Assembly: GCA_044867785.1 (NCBI GenBank) | Contig: JBIOVM010000116.1 | Coordinates: 1-64,000, forward strand | From: DASRDR01 sp044867785 | GTDB lineage: Bacteria > Methylomirabilota > Methylomirabilia > Rokubacteriales > DASRDR01 | DNA length: 64,000 nucleotides | Direction: 5' to 3' | In this document: positions 15,748 through 24,107 of the stretch, piece after piece | How positions within the stretch are numbered: position 1 is the stretch's first letter | How the letters are laid out: each line of letters begins with the position of its first letter | The notes under the pieces: model-generated | What the model was told of the DNA's origin: nothing | Seen by the model: the letters and a program-made list of their open reading frames with translations, nothing else | The model's database searches: none | Program-made: the position numbers and the translations under genes

Positions 15748-18504
15748 CTAGCCGCGCTTGCGGCCGGCGAGGAGCCCGCGGACGGTCGTCAGGAACTCCT
15801 GGATGTCGAAGGGCTTCGAGATGACGAGATCGACCCCGAGCTCTCGCGCGCGGCGCGTGGCCCGCGCCCGATCGAACCCCGAGAGGATCACGACCGGCGT
15901 CGTGGCGTCGACCTGCTTCACCGCTTCGACGACTTCCCATCCCGGGACGTCGGGCATCCCGAGGTCGGTGATCACGAGATCGTACGGCCCTTCGCGCTCT
16001 CGCACCTTGGCGATGCCCTCGAGGCCGGAGCCGGCGAGCGTGACGGCGTAGGTGGCGCCGCGCAGCATGTCGCCCACCGCGGTGCGCACGGTCTCGTCGT
16101 CGTCGACCAGCAGCACCTGCGGGCGATCCACCTCGGGGCCGGCGACCGGCGGAGGGGCGCCGTCACCGGTCGCGGGAAGGCGCAGCACGACCGTCGTCCC
16201 TCGCCCCTCCTCGCTCTCCACGGTCGCCTCGCCGCCGTGCCGGGCCACCACTCCGTAGATCATGGAGAGCCCGAGGCCCAGGCCGGTCTCCCCCTTGGTG
16301 GAGAAGAACGGCTCGAAGGCGCGCCGCTGAACCGTCTCCGACATTCCGACGCCCGTGTCCGACACGGACACCGTGCCGCGCCCACCCTCGAATCCGGTGC
16401 GAATCGTGATCGTCCCGCCCCGCGGCATCGCGTCCACGGCATTGAGAAGCAGCTGGACGACGGCTTCGAGCAGCTCGGATTCGGCCCCGACGAGCTGCGC
16501 ATGCGTCCCGAAGTGGGTGATCAGCTCGATGGGCGCGCCGCGGGCGGCCGGCTCGTCCCGCCACTTCGCCCGGGTTTGCTCGACCGCCCGCTGGACGATG
16601 TCGTTCAAGTCGACGGGACCGAACGGCTCGGCGGGACGGGATCGGCTGAACTCCTGGATCCGCGAGAGCGCATCGATCCCCGTGCGCGTGGCCGCCTCGA
16701 TCTCGTGAAGGCCCGCTGCGAGCTCCTTCGACTTCTCCCGCGACGCCCGCTTGAGCAAGAGCTGGGTCCGCCCGAGGATGCCCGCCAGCACGTTGTTGAA
16801 GACGTGCCCGACGCCCCCGGCCATGTTCAGCAAGGCCTGCATCTTCTCGTCGACCGGCGTCCGGCCGGCGCGCGCGGTCAGCTGGTCCTGCGTGGTCTCG
16901 AGCTCCTCGAGCCGCCGGCGAAGGCGCCACAGCTCTTCCTCGTCGATCCGGGTGGTGTCGCGGACGACCTCGCGCACGACTTCGCGGTCGACCGGCACTT
17001 CGCGCACGATCTCCACCGGCACGTCCCGGACGATCTCCTTGACCACCTCGACCGGCACCTGAACCTCCCGCACGACCTCGCGGTCGACAGGGACCTCGCG
17101 CACCACCTCGACAGGGACTTGCACCTCGCGCACGACCTCGACCGGAACCTGGACCTCCCGGATCACCTCGCGGTCGACCGGCACTTCCCGCACGACTTCC
17201 TTCACGATCTCGACCGGGATCTCGCGCACGACCTCGCGGTCGACCGGGACCTCCCGGACCACCTCCCTCACGATCTCCACGGGGACCTGGACCGGCACTT
17301 CCCGGACGATCTCCACTTCGCGGACGACCTCGACGGGCACGGGAACCTCCCGGACCACCTCGCGGTCGACCGGCACTTCCCGCACGACTTCTCTCAGGAA
17401 CTCAACCGGGACCTGGACCGGAACCTCCCGGACGACCTCGACCTCCCGGACGACCTCGACTTCCCGGACCACCTCGACCGGAACCTGGACCTCCCGGACG
17501 ACTTCGACCGGTACCTCTTTGACCACTTCCCGCACGACCTCCCGGTCGACGGGCACCTCGCGCACGACCTCCTTCACGACTTCGACCGGGACTTCCTTGA
17601 CCACCTCCCGCACGACCTCGCGATCGACCGGCACCTCGCGGACGACCTCGACCGGCGCCACGGCGGCCTGCGCGGCGCGGAGCGAGGAGGCAACGAGCCC
17701 CGCCGCCAGCTGGCAAGCGAGGATCTCGTTCGGCGTCGCGGTGGTATCCCCCGAGCGGCCCACCAAGAGCAGACCGAGCACGGTCTCGCCCGCCCGGAGC
17801 GGCAGGACCCCGGCCGTCCCGACGCCCTTGCTCGGCCGGGCCAGCCAGAGCGGCTCACCTCGACTCAGTACATGCTTGACCTTGTCCGCCGGGAGCCGGG
17901 AGAGCGCCATGCTTTCGGGAGCCGCGACAAGCCACGCGAGGGCGCCGCCCGCGCCCGGCACGGCCACGGCGGCCCACTCCATTCCCGCCGCGCGAGCAAC
18001 CCCCGGAAGCAGGGCCTTGGCGGCGTCGTTCCCCACCCTGTGGTGGCGCAGGGAGTCCTGGAACGCCGCCGACAAGGGCTCGAGGAGGTGAATGACGTCC
18101 GGGGCTGCGGTCGGCCGCGGGGCGTCGCCACCGCCGCCCGGCATCAGGTCGACCTTCTTCAGAAGATCCATCACCATACGCGCCCCTCGGACGCTCATGA
18201 CCTCCACGCCCGGAGGCTTGACCGCCAGGAGCCGCTCGTACTGCCGCTCGTCCCCGCTCACCTCGAGCACCAGGTTCGCCTCGGTCTTGAACACCTCCAT
18301 GGCGTTCTTCACGAGAGGAAGATGGAGGCTCTTGGCGAGCTTGCCCCCCTCGGACCGGTCGCTCGCGTCCGCGACGATGGCAATGGTGACCCCGGGAATG
18401 CCGCCGAGGGTCTCGATCGCCTGGACGAGATGGACGCCCGTCCCGACCAGCCCGACCTTGTACACGGGGGTCGACACCGGCGCCGCTGGTGGCATGGCAG
18501 CCAT
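15748..18504 (-). CDS. Hybrid histidine kinase with Rossmann-like head and Val/Glu/Pro/Arg repeat linker
   Basis: 918 residues. Residues 14-125 look like a Rossmann NAD-binding fold (VGLVGTGVHLVQAIETLGG); about 130-280 resembles a GAF sensor. Residues 284-515 are a low-complexity block built from VREVPV/VDREVV/PVEVVRE units, with VPVDREV occurring seven times. A short coiled coil follows (520-545), then a dimerisation domain with the probable phospho-His567 in GHVFNNVLAG, an ATPase domain (LLLNAVDAM, DTGVGM, GLGLGL) and a receiver with Asp847 (VITDLGMPD). So it is a complete soluble hybrid kinase with no membrane helix. It lies between minor-pilin set B and pilMNOPQ, hence probably a pilus or motility regulator. 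ATG 18504 overlaps a TATAAT box; ATG 18495 may be the real, leaderless start. Confidence 0.85.
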   Translation of the reverse strand: MAAMPPAAPVSTPVYKVGLVGTGVHLVQAIETLGGIPGVTIAIVADASDRSEGGKLAKSLHLPLVKNAMEVFKTEANLVLEVSGDERQYERLLAVKPPGVEVMSVRGARMVMDLLKKVDLMPGGGGDAPRPTAAPDVIHLLEPLSAAFQDSLRHHRVGNDAAKALLPGVARAAGMEWAAVAVPGAGGALAWLVAAPESMALSRLPADKVKHVLSRGEPLWLARPSKGVGTAGVLPLRAGETVLGLLLVGRSGDTTATPNEILACQLAAGLVASSLRAAQAAVAPVEVVREVPVDREVVREVVKEVPVEVVKEVVREVPVDREVVREVVKEVPVEVVREVQVPVEVVREVEVVREVEVVREVPVQVPVEFLREVVREVPVDREVVREVPVPVEVVREVEIVREVPVQVPVEIVREVVREVPVDREVVREIPVEIVKEVVREVPVDREVIREVQVPVEVVREVQVPVEVVREVPVDREVVREVQVPVEVVKEIVRDVPVEIVREVPVDREVVREVVRDTTRIDEEELWRLRRRLEELETTQDQLTARAGRTPVDEKMQALLNMAGGVGHVFNNVLAGILGRTQLLLKRASREKSKELAAGLHEIEAATRTGIDALSRIQEFSRSRPAEPFGPVDLNDIVQRAVEQTRAKWRDEPAARGAPIELITHFGTHAQLVGAESELLEAVVQLLLNAVDAMPRGGTITIRTGFEGGRGTVSVSDTGVGMSETVQRRAFEPFFSTKGETGLGLGLSMIYGVVARHGGEATVESEEGRGTTVVLRLPATGDGAPPPVAGPEVDRPQVLLVDDDETVRTAVGDMLRGATYAVTLAGSGLEGIAKVREREGPYDLVITDLGMPDVPGWEVVEAVKQVDATTPVVILSGFDRARATRRARELGVDLVISKPFDIQEFLTTVRGLLAGRKRG
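16960..17655. repeat. Degenerate tandem coding repeat (VPVDRE-type)
   Basis: About 700 bases inside the kinase gene encode a 232-residue block made almost only of Val, Glu, Arg, Pro, Asp and Lys. The core CGGTCGAC (or close variant) recurs seven times, once per VPVDRE. Spacing is irregular and synonymous positions vary, so this is an old protein-level repeat and not a recent DNA duplication. It produces a long artefactual open frame rich in His, Asp and Leu on the opposite strand. Confidence 0.9.
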
Positions 18505-18508
18505 TATA
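18503..18508 (-). promoter_or_regulatory. -10 box overlapping the kinase start codon
   Basis: A perfect TATAAT on the minus strand whose last two bases are the first two of the ATG at 18504. If used, transcription would begin about seven bases on, at the in-frame ATG 18495, giving a leaderless mRNA. The -35 region at normal spacing (CTGGGA) is poor. Confidence 0.35.
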
Positions 18509-18591
18509 CGCAGGGGCGCCTTGACTCCCAGATGTTGTGAAGCGCTGTGACCCTGCCCGGGAACGGCCCGAAGGCCCGGCGGGCCACGCCG

Positions 18592-20175
18592 CTAGGGGCA
18601 GGCGGTCCCTCCCAGGACGTCCGCAGCGTAGCTGACGCAGTAGGCCAATGTCTTGGGGAGCAGGACGACCCGGCTCCCGGACACCGTCGGAAAGCCCGGG
18701 GGCGGGGTCGCATCCCCGTGGATCGGGCTGTACCGGAGGATCGTGGAGCTGCCCCGCGTCTGGACCCGGAACGCCACGACCCCGCCATCCAGGGCGATGC
18801 CGTCGAACTCCACGTCGCCGCCGGAATACACGAGCCCGTGAACCTCCGTTCCGGGTCCCCCTCCCAGATCGGCGCAGGTCTCCTGGGGGTCTAACGGGTT
18901 CGCGGTGGGCTCCGGTCGATCGGCAATGGCCTCGACGGGGTCGAAGACCAGGTAGGCGAGGGGATAGCCGTAGACGTTCCCCTGCGTCCACGCCCGAGCT
19001 CCGCTCGAGTGGCGGAGGTCCTGGCTGCCACACCCTGACAGGCCATTGCCTTCGACGACGGCCGTCCCGTAGAAGTCGCGGCCCTGGATCGCAAAGTCGC
19101 AGCAGCCCGCATCCGTCCACGGCATCGCCGTGCCCCGCATCACGTACAGCAGCACCCCCGCGGCCGGTGAGCCGTAGGACATAGCGGGCGGGGAGCCCCC
19201 TCTGAACACCATTCCGGTGTTCGCGCCGCAACCGGTGGCGTTGGACAAGAACGTGATCCCGTCGATACGGCTATCTCCCGCCATGACACACGCCGCTCGA
19301 CCCGGGCCTCCACAGACGGCCGGCGGGCACGGTGTGGTCAGCGCACAGTCGAAATAGCCCTGGTACTGGAGGCCTCCACCGTCACAGTTGCCCCGGCTCC
19401 GATCACCGGCGACGACCAGTCGCTTGCCGCTCGGGTACGGGTAGGAGTAGTTCTGCCCCGGGGGACAGTTCGCCGCCGTCTCCCCGTGAAGCGTGGGGTC
19501 GATAGCCGAGCACCCGAGCTGAGGCCGGGGCAGGTCGTCGTAGGCGGCCGGGCCTCCCGGATACTCGCTCGGGTCCGCAGGCGTCACGGTCGGGGTCCCG
19601 TTGCGGTTTCCCGGCTCGTTGCAGTGACCGGGAGGGTTGTCCAGGCTCGAGCTGGAGCAGACATGCTTCCAGGGGCTGTCGACGGCCACGACCCCCCGCA
19701 TCCGGGCACGTCCGTCCCCACCGGTGATCGTTGCCCACGCCGTGATGACGGCCGTCCCGTTCGTGTCGCGAGCGGGTGACCCTCCGACGCAGCTCGCATC
19801 CTCGATGGCGACGGGGACCAGCGGGCTGCAGTCGTTGTCCAGGATCGCCGAGTACTCGCCGCCGCCCGACCCGATCCCGTCGAACAGGGGCCTGGCGACC
19901 CCGGGACCGCAGCCGGCGGAAGGTGCGCCGGCCGGATCGGTCCACCGGGTGAAGCCGCACGGCTCGAGCGCGGCGGCCCGGACCGCATCGCGTCCACGCT
20001 CGAGCCCGGCTTCCGCCAAGGACTCGGCCTGCACCTGGCGCTTGTGTTCCAGCCCGGTCGTCACCTCCACTCGCGAGAGAAGGGCAAACGACGCCCCCAG
20101 GATGCACAGCGTGAGCATCGCGACGACCGCAATGATCAGGACCGATCCGCGCTGGTCGTGCCGGTGTCCGTGCAT
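18592..20175 (-). CDS. pilX: PilX-type large minor pilin (set B)
   Basis: 527 residues, far longer than typical PilX proteins (about 150-200). It starts with a prepilin-like N-terminus: QRGSVLIIAVVAML, a hydrophobic helix without Glu5 as in PilX/GspK, then AESLAEAGLERGRD. The remaining 450 residues are a secreted, cysteine-rich domain with beta-strand repeats (LVYSGGDVEFDGIALDGGVV). The C-terminal 100 residues align with those of the set A PilX at 22423-24084 (PPPGF, GGxx[DE]F, terminal Cys pairs), so the two are paralogues. GGAGG precedes ATG 20175. Third gene of the PilV-PilW-PilX set; probably at the pilus tip, where the big domain could act as an adhesin (inference). Confidence 0.75.
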   Translation of the reverse strand: MHGHRHDQRGSVLIIAVVAMLTLCILGASFALLSRVEVTTGLEHKRQVQAESLAEAGLERGRDAVRAAALEPCGFTRWTDPAGAPSAGCGPGVARPLFDGIGSGGGEYSAILDNDCSPLVPVAIEDASCVGGSPARDTNGTAVITAWATITGGDGRARMRGVVAVDSPWKHVCSSSSLDNPPGHCNEPGNRNGTPTVTPADPSEYPGGPAAYDDLPRPQLGCSAIDPTLHGETAANCPPGQNYSYPYPSGKRLVVAGDRSRGNCDGGGLQYQGYFDCALTTPCPPAVCGGPGRAACVMAGDSRIDGITFLSNATGCGANTGMVFRGGSPPAMSYGSPAAGVLLYVMRGTAMPWTDAGCCDFAIQGRDFYGTAVVEGNGLSGCGSQDLRHSSGARAWTQGNVYGYPLAYLVFDPVEAIADRPEPTANPLDPQETCADLGGGPGTEVHGLVYSGGDVEFDGIALDGGVVAFRVQTRGSSTILRYSPIHGDATPPPGFPTVSGSRVVLLPKTLAYCVSYAADVLGGTACP

Positions 20176-20187
20176 GCGGTCCTCCGT

Positions 20188-21015
20188 CTAGAGCCGGTTC
20201 CGGAGCGTGACCTCGGTGATGAGCGTGCGGCTCACCACCTGCCCCGCGACCTGCCCCTGCGCCTCGAGGGTGATGCGGATGCGCCCGATACCGTCGGCCT
20301 GCGCCTGGCTGGTGAGCGGCAGGGAAAACGCCAGGTCACAGGGATTGGCCCCGCCGGCGCACGGCCCGAAGTTGGGGCGGGGGAAGTACGTGAACACCAG
20401 GCCGTTGACGTCCACCGCCACCAGGGACACGGGCCCGGTCCCGTCGTCCCGGGTGATGCAGCGGGACACGCCCGGGGGACAGCTCGTCGTCGAGACCGCA
20501 TAGAGCACGTCCTCCTCGCCGCGGTCGGCGGCCGAGGCCGGCGCGGTGATGGCGTTCCCCCGCCCGCGAATCCGCCCGTTGTGGTTGCGGTCGGAGCGAA
20601 TGCGAAGCGTATCGACCCGGGCCTCGGTGAACGGGATCGCGTGAAGCCCCGTGCAGCCGGCCCCGCCGAGCCCGTTGTCGTTCCCCCAGTCCGGCGCTCC
20701 GGTCGCGGCGAGCTTGCTCGCGCAGCGGGCGACCTTCGCCGCGTCGCAGTCGGCGCTGGTGGCGGTCGCGTAGTCGAAGGCGCACGCGGTCACGTCGCGA
20801 CCGGTGGCGCGAATCTCGCGCGCGATGAAATCCAGGGCGGCCCGGATGTTCTGCTGGAGCTCCGCCGACTCGGAACCGGCGAAGAACGCTTGCTGCGCCG
20901 TGCTCCACGTGGCCCCGACCCCGGCCGCCAGGATCGCGAACAGCGCCAGGGTGATCACGAGCTCCATGAGCGACAGTCCACGCGTCTCACGCAGGCGCAC
21001 CGTGATCTTCCGCAT
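20188..21015 (-). CDS. pilW: PilW-type minor pilin (set B)
   Basis: 275 residues. Class III prepilin signal TRG|LSLMEL with Glu at mature position 5, followed by the hydrophobic pilin helix and QNIRAALDFIAREIRATGRD, the usual PilW/GspJ region. The globular part carries several cysteines and ends in a beta-rich GRIRITLEAQGQV segment. GAGGG precedes ATG 21015, 12 bases after the PilV stop. It should be cleaved by PilD at Gly13 and join the tip complex that primes pilus assembly. Confidence 0.82.
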   Translation of the reverse strand: MRKITVRLRETRGLSLMELVITLALFAILAAGVGATWSTAQQAFFAGSESAELQQNIRAALDFIAREIRATGRDVTACAFDYATATSADCDAAKVARCASKLAATGAPDWGNDNGLGGAGCTGLHAIPFTEARVDTLRIRSDRNHNGRIRGRGNAITAPASAADRGEEDVLYAVSTTSCPPGVSRCITRDDGTGPVSLVAVDVNGLVFTYFPRPNFGPCAGGANPCDLAFSLPLTSQAQADGIGRIRITLEAQGQVAGQVVSRTLITEVTLRNRL

Positions 21016-21027
21016 GTCTGCCCTCTG

Positions 21028-21462
21028 TCAGCGCCCGCGAATCGTCGTCATCGTCGTTCGCCACGGCCGAGCCACACCCGTCTCGGTGAACTCGACGACG
21101 ACGGTGATCGTCGTGGTGGCCGGCGTCGGCGTGCCGATCCGGACGGACACGCACCGAGCGAATCCCGCGACCGCCGTCACCGGGCGGAAACTCCCGCCGG
21201 CGTCGCAGTCGCCTGGCGACGCGCCCGCCGCCCCATCGAATCGCAAGCTGCCAAGGCTCTCGTAGTCGGCCGCCCGGGCTCGCTCGATCGCCTCCTGGGC
21301 CAGGAACGTGGCGGTCGTCTGGACACCGCTGAGCACGATCCCGTACACCGCGTACGGGAACGATGCCGCTAGCGCGAGGAGCGCGATAGCCATCAGGACC
21401 ATGGCGATCATCAGCTCGACGATCGTGAATCCGCGCTGATCGCGCGTTTCCATGCGTTTCAT
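21028..21462 (-). CDS. pilV: PilV-type minor pilin (set B)
   Basis: 144 residues. Prepilin motif QRG|FTIVEL with Glu5 and a hydrophobic helix, then LAQEAIERARAADYESLGSL, typical of PilV/GspI, and a small beta domain with a cysteine pair. ATG 21462 is 12 bases after a GGAGGT; ATG 21453 is the alternative. First gene of set B. A candidate sigma-54 promoter lies 55 bases upstream. This set has no GspH-like member, unlike set A. Confidence 0.82.
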   Translation of the reverse strand: MKRMETRDQRGFTIVELMIAMVLMAIALLALAASFPYAVYGIVLSGVQTTATFLAQEAIERARAADYESLGSLRFDGAAGASPGDCDAGGSFRPVTAVAGFARCVSVRIGTPTPATTTITVVVEFTETGVARPWRTTMTTIRGR

Positions 21463-21516
21463 AGCGCTGCGCCGACCTCCCCCGTGTGATGCGGCCGCTC
21501 GACCGAGTCACTGGAG

Positions 21517-21532
21517 AGCAAGATCAGGACCA
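21517..21532 (-). promoter_or_regulatory. Candidate sigma-54 promoter for minor pilin set B
   Basis: Minus-strand TGGTCC then TTGCT with GG and GC at the exact -24/-12 spacing; the -12 element is perfect and the -24 element matches 4 of 6. Predicted start near 21506, about 44 bases before ATG 21462 and upstream of its GGAGGT. Same element type as at pilA, which would place both under PilR. Confidence 0.45.
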
Positions 21533-21703
21533 GGCGCCGCCGTGCGGCCGCTCGCAGGGGGGACTCGTCGGCGAGCGCGCGCATCCAGCCGGGTGAGGAC
21601 CAAGGCCACTGGAGATGACGTCGCTGCTGTGGGAGGCAGTGCGATGGCGCGACGATGCCGATGCGAGAGACCTTCCCGCGTCATGCTTCACGACGCGTGA
21701 TGC

Positions 21704-21816
21704 CCCACGGTCGACGCCGACACCTCCCTGCCCATGCCGACAGCTCTCGCGTCCAGTGCACGTGACCTAGTCGGCATCGACGTGCGGGCCGCTCATGCTG
21801 AATGGTCGACCGTGGG
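21704..21816. repeat. Long-range 12-bp inverted repeat
   Basis: CCCACGGTCGAC at 21704-21715 is the exact reverse complement of 21805-21816, with 89 bases between. An inner pair (ATGCCGAC near 21734 with GTCGGCAT near 21772) nests inside it, giving a possible extended RNA hairpin. Confidence 0.45.
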
Positions 21817-22053
21817 TGGGCGCGGCATCCATCCGGCGGTCCCCGGTGAGCCGTGCCGTCCCGACGCGCTATGGCAGGACCTCCCCGCCGGGGATGTTCT
21901 CCGCCCGTCCGGCCACCGTCGAAGCAGGAGCCCCGGCACCCCAGTGAAGGACGTCCCGGAGGCACCTTGCCGCTGGCGTCGAGGAGAACGGCGTCGCGCG
22001 GTGGGCGGCTTACCGCCCCGGCGGCCGGGGGGAATGCGTCCCGGAGGACGCCG

Positions 22054-22187
22054 GGCGTTGACGTCGCCACGGCCCTTCCGGCGGTCACGCCGACGCTACC
22101 GCGCGCGGCCCGACTGGCGATCGGATCGGACAGGCGAGTGCTCTCGATCGGGAGCAGTCCGTCACGGGCACGCCGGCGTTGACGTCG
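22054..22187. repeat. 13-bp direct repeat in the intergenic region
   Basis: GGCGTTGACGTCG occurs at 22054-22066 and again at 22175-22187, 121 bases apart, in otherwise dissimilar DNA. The spacing and lack of coding signal leave open an insertion scar or a pair of protein-binding sites. Confidence 0.35.
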
Positions 22188-22422
22188 GCGGCATCCGGCG
22201 AAGGGGGTGACGGCGGCGTCGGACGCGCCGGCTCCAGGGCGGTGGTATCGGCTTGGCCGGCCAGGGCTGGGACGGACCCCGAACGGTCCGCTCCCTCGGC
22301 AACCGGCTGGGCCTTACCAGGCCTGTTGAGGGGAACGGCCCGGCTATGTTCGAGAAGGCGCGGTCAGGCTCGAGGCTGCAGCGCCAGCGCCCTTCAGCTC
22401 CTCCGATCGTCCAGACACACCC

Positions 22423-24084
22423 CTACGAGCAGGGCGTCGGACCGGTCGTTTCGTTGGCGTAGTAGGTGCAGTGCACCCAGGTCGCCGGGAACATCAGGAC
22501 GCCCGCGCCGTCCGTCGGTATGCTGAACGCTGGGGGCGGCGCGGCATTGCCGTAGGTCGGATTGTACGTGATCCGGCTCGCGGTGTTCGTGATGTTCACA
22601 TCATGGCCGATGATACCCCCGTCGATCGTGAGCGGGTTGAAATCCGCGGTCCCACCCGTATAGACGAGTCCGGACACGTTGCTCGTCGAGTTCGACAGAT
22701 CGAGCCAGATCGTCTGGCCGGCGGCGGTGGTGGGGACGGGATCGGGTGGATTGTTGGGATTGTACGCCAGGATCGCCAGAGGGTAGCCGCATCCGGGGGA
22801 TGGCGTACCGGCAGGGATCCCAGTACACGGAAACGTCGTCACCCGATTGGTGCCAGTCAGGCCAAAGTCCCGGTCGCTGCCGCCGCCCGCGACGCCGTTG
22901 CCGTGCAGCACGACGGTGCCGGCCACCTCGACGTTGTTGTTGATCGTGATCTTGCCCATGACGTAGACGACGACTGAGGTGTTGGATCCTGGGCAATCGA
23001 GGCTCCCGCTGCGAGTGCCCATGCAGCCGGTATCGTGTGAGGTATTGGTGCCGACATCGACCTCGGCCTTCGTGGCGAGGGTCGTCGTGTCGTCACCGGG
23101 CCCGAAGAACACCATTCCATGGCACTTGGCCGCCGTCGTCGCGTTCGTGCACGTCAAGTTGCTCGTGTCCCAAGCAAGGGAACCGCCCGATGGACACTGG
23201 TTCGTCCCGTATCCAGTCGAAGCCATCTGGATGTGGAGGCACTCGCGACGATTGGGCGCAGCTTGGTAGAGCGCCCACTGGTAGTAGGGATAGATTACGC
23301 ACGGTGCGTTCGTGATCCCCAAAAACGCCAATCTGGCAGCAACATCGGTCGGAATATCCGCGGCCGGAATCGCCGGATATGTGCCGTTGCCGGCGATGCC
23401 GCACCGAATGTCGTTCGGAATGGGCAGATCGCCCTTGGCCGGCCCGTTGGGATGCCGAGGGTCGCTGGGATCGATGCAGGGGTTGTTGTTACACCCCCCG
23501 ACCGCGTCATCGATGCAGAGCTGACCGTCCTGGTCGTAGCAGGAGTGCTTCCACGGGTTGCCGATCGTGTAGTGCGCGCGGAGGCGCGCGCGGCCGACGA
23601 CGCGCCCAGCCCCGTCGGTGACCTCGGACCACGCCGTCAGGACGGCGGTCTCGTTGTTGTCGGCGTTTTCGGAGCACGTTCCCCCGCCGCTGTCCTCCAC
23701 GACCGCCGGCACGAAGGGAGGCGTCCCCGAGAATCCGCCGGGCGCCGCGCAATCGTTGTCCACGCGGACCCAGTACTTCCCGGGTCCCAGGGTGATCCCC
23801 GAGCTCGGCACGCCGAGCCGGCGGGCCGCGGCGTTCCCGATGTACGTGTTGAAGTTGAGCGCGGTCGCCGCATCCCGCACGATGTTTCGCCCATGCTCGA
23901 GGCCGGCCTCCGCGAGGGCCACCGCCTGCTGGGTCGCCTTCTGGTTCAACCCGAGACGCGCCTCGATGTCGGCGAGGACGGAGACGGACAGCGCGAACAC
24001 CGACAGCAGCAGCATGGCCAGAATCGCCGCCACCAGGGCGCTGCCCTGTTCGGCGTCAGCGTTCCGAGGGCTCAGGCGCGGCAT
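22423..24084 (-). CDS. pilX: PilX-type large minor pilin (set A)
   Basis: 553 residues. EQGSALVAAILAMLL resembles the PilX/GspK prepilin helix lacking Glu5, and is followed by ALAEAGLEHGRNIVRD. The long ectodomain contains many cysteines and Asn/Thr/Gly-rich strands (GKITINNNVEVAGTVVLHGN, LVYTGGTADFNPLTIDGGII) that suggest a beta-helix or beta-solenoid. It is paralogous to the set B PilX, especially over the last 150 residues. AGGAGGAG stands just before ATG 24084. Translated after PilW, separated by 23 bases. Likely a pilus-tip or adhesin-type minor pilin; the family N-terminus is clear, the ectodomain function is inferred. Confidence 0.75.
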   Translation of the reverse strand: MPRLSPRNADAEQGSALVAAILAMLLLSVFALSVSVLADIEARLGLNQKATQQAVALAEAGLEHGRNIVRDAATALNFNTYIGNAAARRLGVPSSGITLGPGKYWVRVDNDCAAPGGFSGTPPFVPAVVEDSGGGTCSENADNNETAVLTAWSEVTDGAGRVVGRARLRAHYTIGNPWKHSCYDQDGQLCIDDAVGGCNNNPCIDPSDPRHPNGPAKGDLPIPNDIRCGIAGNGTYPAIPAADIPTDVAARLAFLGITNAPCVIYPYYQWALYQAAPNRRECLHIQMASTGYGTNQCPSGGSLAWDTSNLTCTNATTAAKCHGMVFFGPGDDTTTLATKAEVDVGTNTSHDTGCMGTRSGSLDCPGSNTSVVVYVMGKITINNNVEVAGTVVLHGNGVAGGGSDRDFGLTGTNRVTTFPCTGIPAGTPSPGCGYPLAILAYNPNNPPDPVPTTAAGQTIWLDLSNSTSNVSGLVYTGGTADFNPLTIDGGIIGHDVNITNTASRITYNPTYGNAAPPPAFSIPTDGAGVLMFPATWVHCTYYANETTGPTPCS

Positions 24085-24107
24085 CGTATCTCCTCCTGGG
24101 CCGAAGC

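Larger units (their letters stand above)
21533..22422. other. Unassigned DNA between the two minor pilin sets
   Basis: About 890 bases lying between PilV of set B and PilX of set A. Open frames on both strands reach 80-160 codons, but all have Arg/Pro/Gly-rich, shadow-like composition and none shows a recognisable motif or a start with a good ribosome site. It contains a 12-bp inverted repeat (21704-21816) and a 13-bp direct repeat (22054-22187). It could be decayed coding DNA, an insertion remnant or a regulatory RNA; I cannot tell. Confidence 0.6.

Noticed and set aside
16960..17655. CRISPR-like spaced repeats
   Set aside because: Units are irregular, coding and contiguous within one protein frame; no spacers of constant length and no cas genes.
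16237..18540. A 767-codon plus-strand open frame rich in His, Asp, Leu and Arg
   Set aside because: It lies entirely opposite the kinase gene; the HLDRNLDLP-like repeats are the complement of the VPVDRE coding repeat.
21681..22210. Possible degenerate pilin genes in the set A/B gap
   Set aside because: No prepilin signal, hydrophobic helix or pilin motif on either strand.
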